This document shows positions 23,764 through 35,295 of a stretch of 64,000 nucleotides of DNA, piece by piece. Every line of letters starts with the position of its first letter. The first letter of the stretch is position 1. The stretch is from Pleodorina starrii. Its lineage: Eukaryota; Chlorophyta; Chlorophyceae; Chlamydomonadales; Volvocaceae. The translations under genes were made by a program, and so were the position numbers. The stretch lies in the NCBI GenBank assembly GCA_030267565.1, contig BRXU01000015.1, positions 2,913,001 through 2,977,000 of the forward strand. Direction: 5' to 3'. The notes beneath the pieces are model-generated. The model searched no databases. It had not been told where the DNA came from and saw only the letters and a list, made by a program, of their open reading frames with translations.

Positions 23764-26700
23764 CTACTGGCCGTTGATCTCCTCCATTAGTTTCCGCTGC
23801 GCCTCCTCCATATATCGCGTGTAGTTGAGGGTGTACCACTTTCGGAACGCCGCCCACCGCACCACGCCGCTGCCCTCTTCGTCGATGGCCTTGAACATGC
23901 CTGAGGGCAGTCAGGACGATACCACAGCGGAGGCGGGGGCTAAAAAGAACGACCCGGGGTTAGGTTTGTTTTTCCGCGGACAGGACAGCGAGAGCCCGTG
24001 TACCGATCCGGATGATGCGGAGGCGGAGAGGGGTGCTGGGTGGGGGGCTGCGTGGGTGGGGCTGTCCTACACGCTCAACGAGACCAGGTGCTTCACAGCC
24101 CAAAAGGACACCAAAAGCGGAACCCACATGCTACACAACGGCTGCAGCTCTAGGAAACACTCCCACGCCCCCGCACTCGTAGACGATAAGCATAGAAAGC
24201 TGCATTTCGGGGGAGCTGCGATGCCGAAAGCCCAGGGCCAGGGGCCGAAGCACTCGCGTGAACGAGGCGCCGGCGGCAGCGGGTGCCTGCCTGTAGCCCG
24301 GCAGGCTGTGGGTGAATGGGGGGGCGTAAGGCCTGCCCCTGCCCCAGCCCAAGGCACGGGGGGAGGGGGCCGGGCGATCGCCGGAGACGGGATGGGGGCA
24401 TCTCGGAGCCAACCGCGCGCCCTTGCGTTGCCAGCCTACCTTGGGCCTCTTCGGGGGTGTGGCCTGCAGGGGGCGGGCGGCCGCGCGGAGGCAGGCGGGA
24501 GTGGGGTGAGGCGCGGCGGAGGAGCTTCAGAAGAGGCGGGCGAGCAGAAGAAAAGCCGGCCTTAACAGAGGTGCGGACGGACGGGGAGGACGGACAGGAC
24601 CGGATAGGGCCGGGCGGGCGCATGCGTGTTGCCTGGGCCACCGACCGTTTCGGGCGGAGGCCATGCAAAGGGCGCAGGAAGGCCCCGGCTCGCGCGACCC
24701 AGCCATGCCCCACGTTCCGCGCTCCTCGACGTCTTTCGCCAGCCACACAACGAAATCACGCCACGCGGCCCGCCGCCGGCCACTGCGGCCAACCAGCGCC
24801 ACTGCGCCAGGCGCCAGGCGGCGGCGGGCAGTCCACGCGCACCCGCAAGACGCAGCGCGCGCGCTTTCCATTCCGCCCTTGGTCCTCCTGCCCCCTGGCT
24901 CCTACGGAGCCATGCGTTGGCTCTCATGCGGAAGCTGTACCAGAGAGCTGTGCGGCCGCATCCTAACAACGCACCCCCACGGCGCGCGTGCCCCTGCCCG
25001 TCCCTGCCCGTCCCCGCCTGCCCGCCCCTGCCCGTCCCTGCCTGCCCGCCCCTGCTTCACCCACCCGTCAGCTCCATGGCGCTCACAAACTCCTCCTCGT
25101 CCAGCTCGCCCCGCTGGTCGTCGTCAAACACCGCAAAGACGCCCTGCCAAGAGATAGTGGGGTGAGGGTGTAGAGGGTTGGAAACAAAAAGGATACCGCA
25201 GCGGAGGGACGTAGGCGACCGAGAACCCAAGGGACGGCCGCAAGGGGGGTGGAACAGGGACGGTCGCAGGCAACGGGCGCTGATTGCGGTCGTTCACATC
25301 GGCAACAGAACACAGCCACTGGGAGACGCGAGATGGAGGCGAAGGTAGCCATAGCAGGATCACAGGCGGGAGGGAGGTGTGGGAGGGAAGACGGAGAGAC
25401 TGGAGCGGGGTGCGTGCGTGGAGGAGCCAGCGTGCCAGACCCGGGGGTTATCCTCGGGTCGGCCGGAGAACACACGGGTGTGTGTGTGAGCGAGTGCTGG
25501 GTTGGGCCGCAGCCTGGCTGCCCGCAAACGAGGCGCAATCGAGCGCGGATGCGCCGGCAGACGGACGCTGCACGATGCGCGCCCGCCCATACCGAAGCAC
25601 CTGTTGCTTCGCTGCGGAGGGGATCTCGCTGCGGAGGCGGGGTGTGGGGGTCAGGGAGTGATACGCTCCTTTATATAAAAATGAGTCACTGCGGACGTTG
25701 TTGGGGAGAGGGGGTGGTGGTGGTGTAGGCAAGGCCGCACCTGTATCTCGGCGAGCAGCTTGTCGTTTGCGGCCGCATCGGCCTGTGCCGCCGACATGCG
25801 GCCCTTGCGGCTGGCGGACATGGCTTGCAGCGTGCGCAGGTCGGCGGGGGAGGCCTCCGGGTACAGGGCCTGAACAACAGCATGTTGGGGGGAGGGGCGG
25901 GTTGGGGGGAGGAGGGACGGGGCGGGAGGAGGGACGGGGCGGGAAGGGGCGGCATGGGGTCGAGAGGCGGTATGGGGGGCGAGGAGGGCTGGGCACGGTG
26001 GTAGCGGCATCGGCAACGTCCTTCCCTCCTCTCCAGTAAGCCCACGCTTCCCAGGCTTCGCCGCCGCTCCTGATGCCACTTCTCCTGATGCTCCTGCAGC
26101 CCCCGCTGCTACCGCCGCCCTGCGCTTCCGCGGTGCCACCTGCCACCGCCCGTTGCCGCAGCTCGCCCCGGCCGGCCCCCGGCACCCCACCTTGAGCAGG
26201 TGGGCTGGAAGAGAATCATGCCGGTGCGTTCGGTGGTGGGCATTGCCCCTGCCGGGTTCTGGGCCCGTTCGCGAACGCCGCCTCCGTCTTTCTGCTTCCG
26301 CTGCGGTCCCGCTGCGGTTCCCGTTTCCGCTGCGGTCTCTCCTTTATCCACCCACCTTGAGCAGGTGCTGGAAGGAGATCATGCCGGTGCGGCCCCTGCC
26401 CTCGATGGCCCGAAATATGGACGTGAGGAAGGGCAGCAGGCCCGGCTGGGTGCGGGTGAAGTAGCGGCGGAGGTCGGCGATGGAGACGCGGCCGTCGCGG
26501 TCGGCGTCCATCTCGGCCCACACCTGGCCCAGCTCGCGCACCATGGGTCGGCTGGGGGCGGGGGGGAGAGAGGGTTACGAGTGAGTTGCGTCATTGGATC
26601 TGGTTGCAGCGGAGGAGGGGCGGGAGCGGGGAGGGGGGAGAAGAAGGACAGTCCGAACGAGCGGGCTGACAGGCTTTGATTAATAGACGGTCCGAAGCCG

Positions 26701-28889
26701 GAATAGGAGGGAGGGGAACGAAACAGGGGAGGCAAAATGGGACAACTCGAATAGGCAAGGCGAAGAATGTGAGCAGGGCGATGTCGATGACGGTGGTGAT
26801 GGCGAAGACGGTGAAGAGAAAGAGGGGGCGTGTATGCGTGTGTACGTTTTGGGTGGGGACGAAAAGAGGTCAGGGCAGCACCAGGGCAGTCCTCGTCACA
26901 GTCGAGGGGCTAAAGCGACAGTTATCCATGGGGGCAGGGAGATGGGTGGTAATGAGAACGGCGGGTGGGTGGTTGCGGGCGGGTGGGATGACATAACGGT
27001 AGCGCACGCGCCTCCCGGGCTGCAGCCGACACGAGATGGGGAGTTCTAAGAGGGCACGTATGTGACATCTGGACAAGGGCCATGCGGGGTCCGCTGTACT
27101 CCTGCAAGCGGCGGCGGTGGCGCTGGTTGACAGGGGTAGCGCGGGGTTCCGTAAGCCCCAGCTCCACCTTCCCACCACCCCCGGCGCCGGCGGCGAATCC
27201 CCGCCCTTTCCCCTATGTAGGACGCCTCCCCGCAGGCAGGCAGGCAAGCAAGCGGCACTCACGTGACGACCTGCACCTTGAACACCTCCGTTTTCGCGAC
27301 GCAGTTGAGCCGGTTCGAACCGGGGACCACGTGTATTCGCGGCACGCGCTCCGCCAGCCGCATCTCAAGCTCCTTCTCCTCGCGCAGGGAGCTGCGACCC
27401 GGCGGGAAAGAGGGGGGGCGGGTGGATTACCAAGGTGAGACCGCAGCGGAGGAACGGCGAGGACGCTCGTGAACGGACCCAGGGAGCCAGGGCTGTATCG
27501 ACGGAGGAGAGCGCAGCAGAGAGGCTTGGCGGGACGGAGGGGGAAGGGTCAATGAACGATGCGTCGCGGCCCGTGAACGATGGCGATATCATCGCGGGGG
27601 AGAGAGACAGAACAATCCTGCCGATGTGGTGGCGGTGAACGAGTGAATTTGGGGCTGCGGGCCACGCGGCAGCGGCGGAGGGGCGAGCTAAGCGTCAGCA
27701 GGGGTGGTTGGGTGTGGATGTAACAGCTTACGTGCGAGTTACTGGAACCATGCGGGCTACTGAAATCATTGGAGGAGCAAAGGCGGGGCGGGGCGGTGGG
27801 TGAGTAAGGGAAAACAGTCCCCCGCGGGGAAGGGCGTGGGGCGGGCGTCGACCCCAATCATCCATGTGCGCGTGTCACACGGCGAACCACGTGAACAGGG
27901 GGGCCGTTTGGGGGGGAGGGGGACCCCGTTGGCGCACGTGTGCGTGTGCCGCGTAGCGGCCTAGAGGCGCGCGCGCGCAGCAGCAGCAACAAGAACGCGG
28001 TGATGGCATCGTAGTGGATGTCCCGACCCCGGCCCCGCCCCCGTTGCTGTATGGATGAGAGAGATAAGTGACTGCGAGACCAGACCACCAGCATCGCCGC
28101 CCCAGCGCAGCGGCGCAAGGGCAGGGGTGCTGCGGGCGGCCAAGAAGCGACAGACGAACAAGGGCGCGAGGGCCGCCGCAGGCTGCGGCAGGGCGGCGGG
28201 CAGGTGAGACCGCACGCAACCACCGCCCTCCTCCCTTGGCTCAGGTGTAAAGGAAGGCCCTGGCGTAAATCGACCCACTGCCATCTCTTTAAATCGACCC
28301 ACTGCCATCTCCGTCTCTGCGCACGCCGACTCCATTTGTGGCAAGCCTGGCAGCACATTCCAACCACACCCGCACGACACGGCATCGCTGGTCCCCCGCA
28401 GATCCCCTCCTGCCTCGGCGCAACCCTCCCTCCCCGGCATGTTCCGCGTTACATATCCGACTCGCATTCCACTCAGTACCCTTCCCCCCCACGCCCAGCC
28501 CTAGGCCGCTGCGCAGCCGCTGGCCCAGCCTGCCCACCTCAGCCGCTGCATAACCACCTGTGGGGAGGTTGGGGAGGAAAGGGGCGGATGGCGAGATCAG
28601 GGCGGGCAGCGCTAAATCAGTAGTCAGCAGGAGCCGGGGCACAGGCGCATGGCAGGTGAGAAGTTCTTCGCACCACAGTAACGTCATGGCAGGGAGCGAA
28701 TCGCACCCCCCCGACCCGCTCCCGCATCCGGCCCCTGGGATCGTAGGCCCGCCCACACGTTCCTGCTCATCTCCGCTCCGCGGCTGCGGCAATGACGCAC
28801 CTCCGTGAACTCCTGCAGGGTGACCGTCCCCCGCGAGGATCGATCCAGCGACTTGAAGAGCGCATCCACCGACTTGGCGCTCACTCCGC
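23764..28889 (-). CDS. Multi-EF-hand calcium-binding protein (5' end unresolved)
   Basis: Exons read: 28889-28801, then at least one unresolved exon, 27391-27263, 26551-26356, 25869-25741, 25143-25065 and 23900-23764 (stop TAG). From 27391 on all phases join. EF-hand loops in order: DRSSRGTVTLQE (partly degenerate), DADRDGRVSIAD (canonical), EGRGRTGMISFQ (degenerate), DDDQRGELDEEE (near canonical) and DEEGSGVVRWAA (position 12 lost). Between the first and second lies a block EMRLAERVPRIHVVPGSN with no EF signature. The protein ends RYMEEAQRKLMEEINGQ, a charged helix. Phase shows that an exon of length 3n+2 is missing between 28801 and 27391; a stretch at about 28043-27930 (reading GRDIHYDAITAFLLLLL) is a candidate only. 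An upstream starter exon near 28980 is plausible but unproven. No family beyond EF-hand is recognised. A soluble calcium sensor or a flagellar calcium-binding protein would both fit. Confidence 0.75.
28263..28312. repeat. 24-bp tandem duplication in EF-hand intron
   Basis: Two adjacent copies of a unit beginning AAATCGACCCACTGCC and ending ATCTCTTT, in the long intron region of the EF-hand gene. Confidence 0.85.
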
Positions 28890-29548
28890 CTGCGGGGCCA
28901 TATACGGGGCACGGTATAAAGCGGACGGCGGCACGGCACCGTGCTGATCACGTGCGCGGGTGGTGCACGCCGGTGCATGCATGCACGCAGTGCGCCTCGC
29001 CGGGAAGGCAGGCGGTACAGCGGCAGCGGGGGCGCGGCGGGTGGGAGTCACCCGCCTGGGTATCATCGCAAGCGGCGGCACGACGGCTTATGCCGGAGAG
29101 GAGGCGCGCTAAGCCGGCGACGGGGTGCGGGAAGGACTGCGCCGGCCGCGGGGGTTTTGGGTCCTAGTTCGCATCAATGGATGTTTTGTGGGGAGCTACG
29201 TGACAAGCTCGCGGTGGTGCCCAACCCAAAGGTGACGGAGCTGTACGGTTCTTCGTCCGGCGATCGCTGGCATTGCTAGTACGAGAGCAGGAGCGTTGCC
29301 TTGCCTCACAGGTCAAAGGATCAGGCCGCACCCCTGGGCGGTATCCACATGGCCAGGCGCCGGCTTGGCGCAGGCGCAGGCTTTTTGCCCTGTGCAGCGC
29401 ACCGCAGCGCACCGCCGCGTCCTGGGTCGGCGCCACGGCCTCGACCCCATTTGGCGGCGGTACGGTTAGGCATTGCGGCTGCGAGTCGCGAAGCCGGCCC
29501 AGGCCTGCACCAGGAGCCATCCTACGCGGCTGGAAGCAGCCGCAATTG
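28890..29548. other. Gap between EF-hand gene and small ORF gene
   Basis: It probably contains the unidentified first exon or exons and the promoter of the EF-hand gene on the minus strand. Nothing else is recognised. Confidence 0.5.
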
Positions 29549-30063
29549 TTAGCTTTTTCGTTTGGGGGGGGGCCTGCGTCGGGTCGTTCCGCATTTCCGC
29601 TGGGCGCGGCCGCACTGCTTGTTCGTGCTGACGGCCGCGGCCCCGCCACTCCGTTCCCTTTCAGCGTGCTGCATAGCGAGGGCATCCGGGCCGCCGGCTT
29701 CAGTCCATGCCCAGAAATCCACAGGGTTTGCGATTTGCCCCGATCCGCGGTTCTTGGCGCGCTGGTGGCGCGCACCTTCCACCTCCTTGGAGAAGTAGGT
29801 GTAAAGGTCAGCCCAAGTCATCCCGGCGTATTGGTCGACGTTGCACCCCGAACTCTTCGCAACAGCTGCAAAAGTCTGAGGGCGGGGGCGGGGTTCTCTC
29901 AGGTAGTGCTTGCGACAGCAAAGCCTAACCGAGTAACCTGTCCGTTTCTTGGGGAACGCACCTCCTTACAGGCATCCCTCCAGGGTTCAATCTCATCATA
30001 ACTGGGGATTTTCCCAAGCGCGTGCTCGAAAAGAATTCTCAAGGCCGAGTTCAACGTGCCCAT
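29549..30063 (-). CDS. Small two-exon protein of unknown family
   Basis: The ATG is at 30063. Exon 30063-29962 is spliced in phase 0 to exon 29875-29549 (stop TAA), giving 142 residues. The donor is GTGCGT and the acceptor CTCAG. An in-frame TAG lies 24 bases upstream of the ATG, which supports this start. The first two thirds look like a folded helical domain (LNSALRILFEHALGKIPSY, then EIEPWRDACKE and MTWADLYTYFSKEVEG). The last third is Arg/Lys/Gly-rich and ends RRRPPPKRKS, a possible nuclear-localisation tail. I recognise no family. It could be a lineage-specific gene or a mobile-element-derived fragment. It is divergent from the cyclin gene with a gap of about 340 bp. Confidence 0.45.
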
Positions 30064-30402
30064 CGAAGTCTGGGAGGGAGTTGGCTAGCGTCCCATACAT
30101 TCAAAAATTCTATGTTGCAGCTTGGTTTCGTGGCATACGGTCTCCAACTTGCCTGCAGTGTTGAGAAACTGCACGACAAAGAATACGGTGTGGACGAGAC
30201 GGTCGGGTTGCGATGACATTTGTATAAACCTCTCATTCTCAACATAACATAACTTTGATTCAGTCGATGAGGACTTCGCTTGCGCGCACTTTTCCTAGGA
30301 GTATTGCATACAAACGGCGTCAACGCGTTACACGGGTTTGTGACGGTGTCATGCCATAAACCGTGGCTGCTGGTCATTTGCAGCTCTCGAAGAGTCCATT
30401 AG
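30064..30402. promoter_or_regulatory. Divergent promoter region (small gene / cyclin)
   Basis: This stretch lies between two start codons facing away from each other and is AT-richer than the coding exons. It should hold both promoters if both gene models are right. No TATA box or specific site is claimed. Confidence 0.4.
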
Positions 30403-33400
30403 ATGGCATCGCCGATTAGCTTCGACGAACAGGCCTCCAGCGCCAGCTCCAGCGACCTGTTTCAGGTGCCGCTCCAGAAAGTAGGAACGTATGTCCACAC
30501 GCCACTATGACAAGGTCTTGTTGCGTTGTCAATCGCAGCAAACAGGATCGTCTCGGCGGTCCTCCACTCTTGATTGCCGTGCAGGGAGATAAAGCTGGAC
30601 AGACGGCTCAGCGCGACATACACATACGATTGAGCGACGGCAACTTTGAGCACGACATCCTTGCATGTGAAGAGGATGAAAGTTCATTGGAGCTTCAGGA
30701 GCCAGCTCAGGGTGAACGTACGGGACCAGTGCTTACCGCGCCGGTGGGCCAGGGCCAGGCTGTGATTGCCTTCGATGCTGCTGATGCCCGGGATACGATC
30801 AGGTAAAATGGTTGCTCTGCTCTGGCCATTCAGCCCAATCGAGCGTGCGCCGTGTCGGCCGGTGCTGTCGGAACTGGCCGCAAAGATTCCCGGTTTTTTG
30901 CATCCCTCCATCAAGGCTTGCCGTGTGTGCTTATAGGTCATGCAATGCAACCATGCGTCGTCCACAAACGCGGTTGGGCTTAGCTTCCGCCAGCATTACG
31001 CGCAACGCATGACAAATACACACAAAGGGTGTACGTACGTAGTCGCCCTGTAGTCGCTCTGCAATCGCCCAATAGTGCGACAGCCGCGCATCACCGATAT
31101 GAATGCACGAATATGGGCTGGAAGGCACATGAAGGGCGGGACGTGAAGTAGGCTAAACGGCGTGAATATTTACAGGGGGGCACAGAGTACCGCCGACGAG
31201 GAAGCACTGGACTAGGAAGACCGAAGCACAGCACCGCAACCCCAGGACAAGGCTGAACTATCTAAGCCCGCTGGACAGCATGAGACAGCACGGGGCACGC
31301 ATGATTGAGCCGTCAGTGCGGCTCCAGCACGAGGCGACAAAACTCATCGAGAAGTCATGGGCAAACATGTCGATGAAGCGCGCTGCTGTTCTGCGACTGT
31401 TTTTAGCAGGCAGCACTTGTTGACTAGGCAGTGAACCGACTCGAAACGTTGACGTGAATCGGTCGTAACTGCACTACCGAGAATGTGTGCCGTACATCAA
31501 ACATCATTGACTGCGCTGTGTGCGCTTGAACTGGATTGCTGATAACCGCACCGGCCATTTTTGCCCCGTGTGCCCAAGAGCGGTCGAAGCGGTCGAACGC
31601 TTCGGCTCTTGGGTGAGACACCGATTGCCCGGCCTTTTCCCGCACAAAGCGCGGGGCACGCTAGCAAGGAGCGACCTGCAAAACCCTGAAACCCGAAAAC
31701 CCTAGAACGCCATGCAATCGGGCAAACGGGTGTGGTCTGACGGCCGGCCATGCAGGAGCGAACTGTCGAAGCTCCAGGAGCTCCGCTACGCGCCGGTGTC
31801 GCCGCAAGCGCAGCGATTCGCCGAGGACAGCCGACCGCGCACCGTGAGCTGGCTCATTCAGGTCGTGTCGGCCATTGGTCTCACCAGGGAGACGCTGCAC
31901 ACCGCGATTTCGCTGATGGACCGCTTCGTTGCCGGCACCGAGGTAGGAGCTCTTTTTGTGGGGTGCCAGCCCACAGCAACGCAGACCCGCGTTCAGACTT
32001 CTTGGACTGTTATGCCCACAGCCCTCTCGGCCACCCTGCCGCCCGTGCGGCGGCTCCCAAGCTGACAGACTGGTGTTGGCGTCCCCGGCGGGCCTGCGCA
32101 GGCCCATCCTCCCGAGACCGTCCTGCAGCTGCTGGCCCTGGGCTGCCTGAGCGTCGCGTCGAAGCACGAGGAGGTGAGTTGACTGGAACGCTTTCTTTGT
32201 CTTAATCGGCTGCGCAGCGTACGCCGGGGCCGTCCCAGTGCGGGACCTGACTTGACGGTCTGGCTACTCGCGACAGGTGGCGCAGCACAGCTCCGATTGG
32301 TGGGTCGGCCTCGCGGTCGACGGCGAGGGTCGCGCACTCTACGAGGTGAGCTGCGTGTCATGCCGGACCCCGCGTGGCCTCCGCCCAAGCTGCGAACGAA
32401 AACGGACCCGCAGCGGCGCGCGGTCGCACCGGCATCCGGAGTGCACAAGCCCGAACGCTGTGATTCCCCGGATCTTCCCCAGTGCGACGCCTCGGGCCCG
32501 ATTATGCTGTCTGGCGCTCCAGTGGGAGCAGGCGTGTCCTTCAGGCCCAGCCATCCCCCGGTAGCTGGCGGTACCTAACGCCGGGCGCTTTCCCTGCACC
32601 TATTCAGCAGCCGCGGCAGTGGGTGGGCGGCATGTTGACCCGTCGCGGGGTCGGCTGGGCTGGGCATCATGTACCAGCGCCTTGCGTGTCATGGTCGTCG
32701 TCTGCCTGCATCCTCTTGACCATGTAACGTCTGGGGAACACCCGGGAATGTAGTCAACTAGTGCCTTTGCCATTTCCGGGTATTCCCCAGACGTGACAGA
32801 CCGCGCTTGATAGCTACTACCCACATCGCGATGTGGGTCGCAAATTCCAACCGGACGCCGTCTGTTGCCCGCAGCGTCTCGACCTCCACCGAATGGAGTG
32901 GCTGCTGCTGGAGACGGTGGAATGGCGCATCCGCGTACCGAACATGCTGACGTTTCTGCGCCAGTACCTTGCCGCGCTGGTATGCCACGGCGTGTTGCCC
33001 CACTACCCGCCCTTCGTGGCCACCTTCAAGTCCTGCGCAGAGTTCCTGGTGGTGAGTTGGCTTATCGTCGTATCCGTCATGCTGCTGGGGTGGGCTGGTC
33101 ACCGTGTGTGTGTGTGACTGTGTGTGTGTGCGTGCCTCCCTTCACGGCCCCATTGCGGCGCGCCAGCGTGCTTCCAGCGCTGCATGGCCGCCTGCCGGGC
33201 TCGCGCCACTGCACTAAACCGTCGTATCTCGTCGTACACGAGCGAGCGGTTTCGGCGCTGGTAAGGGTGTTGAGGTTTTTTGGGGGCTTTTATATACCTG
33301 GTCTGCGGTGCAGGCGGGCTGATGTGCTAGCTGACTGACGCTTGACTCCGGACCACCCGCAACGGTGGACCAAGCTGCATGTTCCTCGTGCGGATGCGCT

Positions 33401-33973
33401 TGGGGTGCCCCCGGCCATTGCCGTCGCGCAGTCCGCTTACGGTGCCTACATCACGGATGTGATGCAGTCCCTGAGATATGGCACTTCCTGCGGACGCGCT
33501 TGGCAGCCGCAAGCTTGTGCGGCTGAGAGCCTTGCGCCTAGTTTGCGGCTAAGCGCCTTGCGGCTGGCGAGTCTCCTCCCAGCAACTCACTTGCTTGCTT
33601 CGACGCCATCCACGTCGCGCAGGAGGTGTCGTTGTTCTACGGGGAGCTCCTGCCGTTTAGCTACAGCACGATTGCGGTTGCGTGCCTGATGCTGGCGAAT
33701 CAGTACTGCCAGTCCGTCTTTGCGGCCGGAGCCCACACATCCGCCGCGGCGCCAGCGCCGGCGAAATGCCTGGTTTCGGAGCTGGCCGCAGTCCTCGAAC
33801 TCGACCCGTCGGCCATCGCGCCGGGACTTGGCCGCTGCATGGGGTATATGGGCCCCCTGTACGACCTGGTCGTCCGGGGGCCGTTTGGTGCGGCCCCCGC
33901 GGACCATGAGCTGGGCTTGCTGGCCCCGGTCGTGGCGCGCTACCGGCACATTGCGTCGCAGGTGGCCCCTTGA
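30403..33973 (+). CDS. Cyclin, A/B-like cyclin box
   Basis: Cyclins activate cyclin-dependent kinases. Exons read: 30403-30480, 30585-30802, 31756-31942, 32102-32173, 32277-32345, 32875-33051, 33623-33973 (stop TGA). The phases join to give 383 residues. The cyclin N domain runs from about residue 99: PRTVSWLIQV for helix 1, ETLHTAISLMDRFVA for helix 2, QLLALGCLSVASKHEE for helix 3 with the CDK-contacting Lys and Glu, and LHRMEWLLLETVEWRI for helix 4. The C domain begins FLVEVSLFYGELLPFSYSTI. The order and spacing resemble mitotic A/B cyclins, but the near-invariant Asp of the helix-1 DW pair is Ser (VSW), and no destruction box was recognised in the short acidic N-terminus. It could be a divergent volvocine cyclin class. 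The 33052-33622 intron is long and might hide an extra exon. Confidence 0.8.
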
Positions 33974-35008
33974 GGTGGCGGCGATGGGTTGCGCACATCC
34001 GGTGCACTCCATCCGGGCAGTTTACGATGATGCTGACAGGAAGACTGCATCCCTCGCGCTCGACGGTCTCGCACACCTTGCACGCGTGTTGTGACAGCTC
34101 GAAACGGCATCTGGGCTGTGCGGGGCCTGGTTGTCTGTCTTGTGCTCCGTTACGCGGTGTGCTGTGCTTCAGCGCTGTCCGCTGCAGTCTTGCGGTGTCG
34201 AGGCCGAGTGCCGGGTTGGCGTTTGGTCGATGCGGGGGCGACCGGTTGGTTCGGCTCGTCCGGATGCGTTTTGCGCGCGGGTCGCATGGCGGCGCAGAGG
34301 GCGCCTCTGAACTGTGTTGCCTTTTCCAAATTTTCGAAATTCAGCCGAGCTGGTTGAAGGGCGAATCTTGGTTTTATCTTGTCTCGCCTGGGTTTGCCAG
34401 GCTGCGTCATGACTTGCCTGAACGGGCCGGCTTGAAGAATCGCACTTGGTGCATCGGGCCCGAGGGTACGAATGGTGCGTTGTGTTGTTGTTTGTTCGCC
34501 TACCTCTTGCCCCTTTCGGTGCCTAAGACGCACCGACTCCTTCCGACTCTTTTCTAACATGGTCTCGGCTTGTTTTTACAAAAGACTGGATGCAGTAGAC
34601 GCAGGATGATGATGCGCCTAGTCTAGAGACGAAGGCGTGCATCGTATGCTGATGGTGTTGGTCAGCGTTTAGTGATTTTCATTGCACGCTTTGCAGGAGC
34701 GTGGCTTGCTACAATACGTGATAGGTCAGTGTTGTGTTGTTTAGGTGCCGGCGTTATTCGGTGGTAAGCCTGTAGGTGGTATGGACAGCCCCGTAGATTG
34801 CGGGTGACTTGCTGTTGGCTTGACCAATGCCGTTGTGGTGTCGACGCGCGCCCCCACACGCGTTGTTTTGTTTTGGGCGGCCTGTTCCTTGTGCCAGCGT
34901 TGGCAGCGCGGTTAGGTTTCTCCGCCCGGCGAGACCCGGCTTTCGTGTGTGTGCTGCAAGGTTTTCGCGTAGCTTTTTCGAGGGTTTCCTGCGTGAGATA
35001 TGATGATG

Positions 35009-35295
35009 CTTTTAGGTAGGACTTTTGAGGTAGGACCACACGAATGTGTAGATGTTGGCAGTTAGCTTCCAGGTTGGCCCAGTGATGCGGTTTTCAGGTA
35101 GCTGCAGGGATGGCCCGCGCGAGCCGTGCTGGTGCTTGTAGGTAGCTTCGAGGCAGGCCCACGCGAGCATTTTCACATTTTTCAGGTAGCATCGAGGGTA
35201 GTTCAGTAATGATGCTTGCAGGTAGGTTTAAGGGTGGCCCACACGAGCCGTGATACTGTTTATCAGGTAGCTGTGAGGGTGGTCGTGATATTTCT
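35009..35295. repeat. Diverged array of about 42-bp units
   Basis: About seven imperfect units built on CAGGTAGCTNNGAGGGTGG followed by CCCACGCGAGCCGTGATG. Units start near 35009, 35055, 35092, 35136, 35181, 35218 and 35260. The divergence suggests an old array. Confidence 0.75.

Noticed and set aside
29270..29300. TGCTAGTACGAGAGCAGG, which recalls a conserved stretch near the end of LSU rRNA
   Set aside because: The match is short and ends after GAGAG. The flanks do not resemble rRNA.
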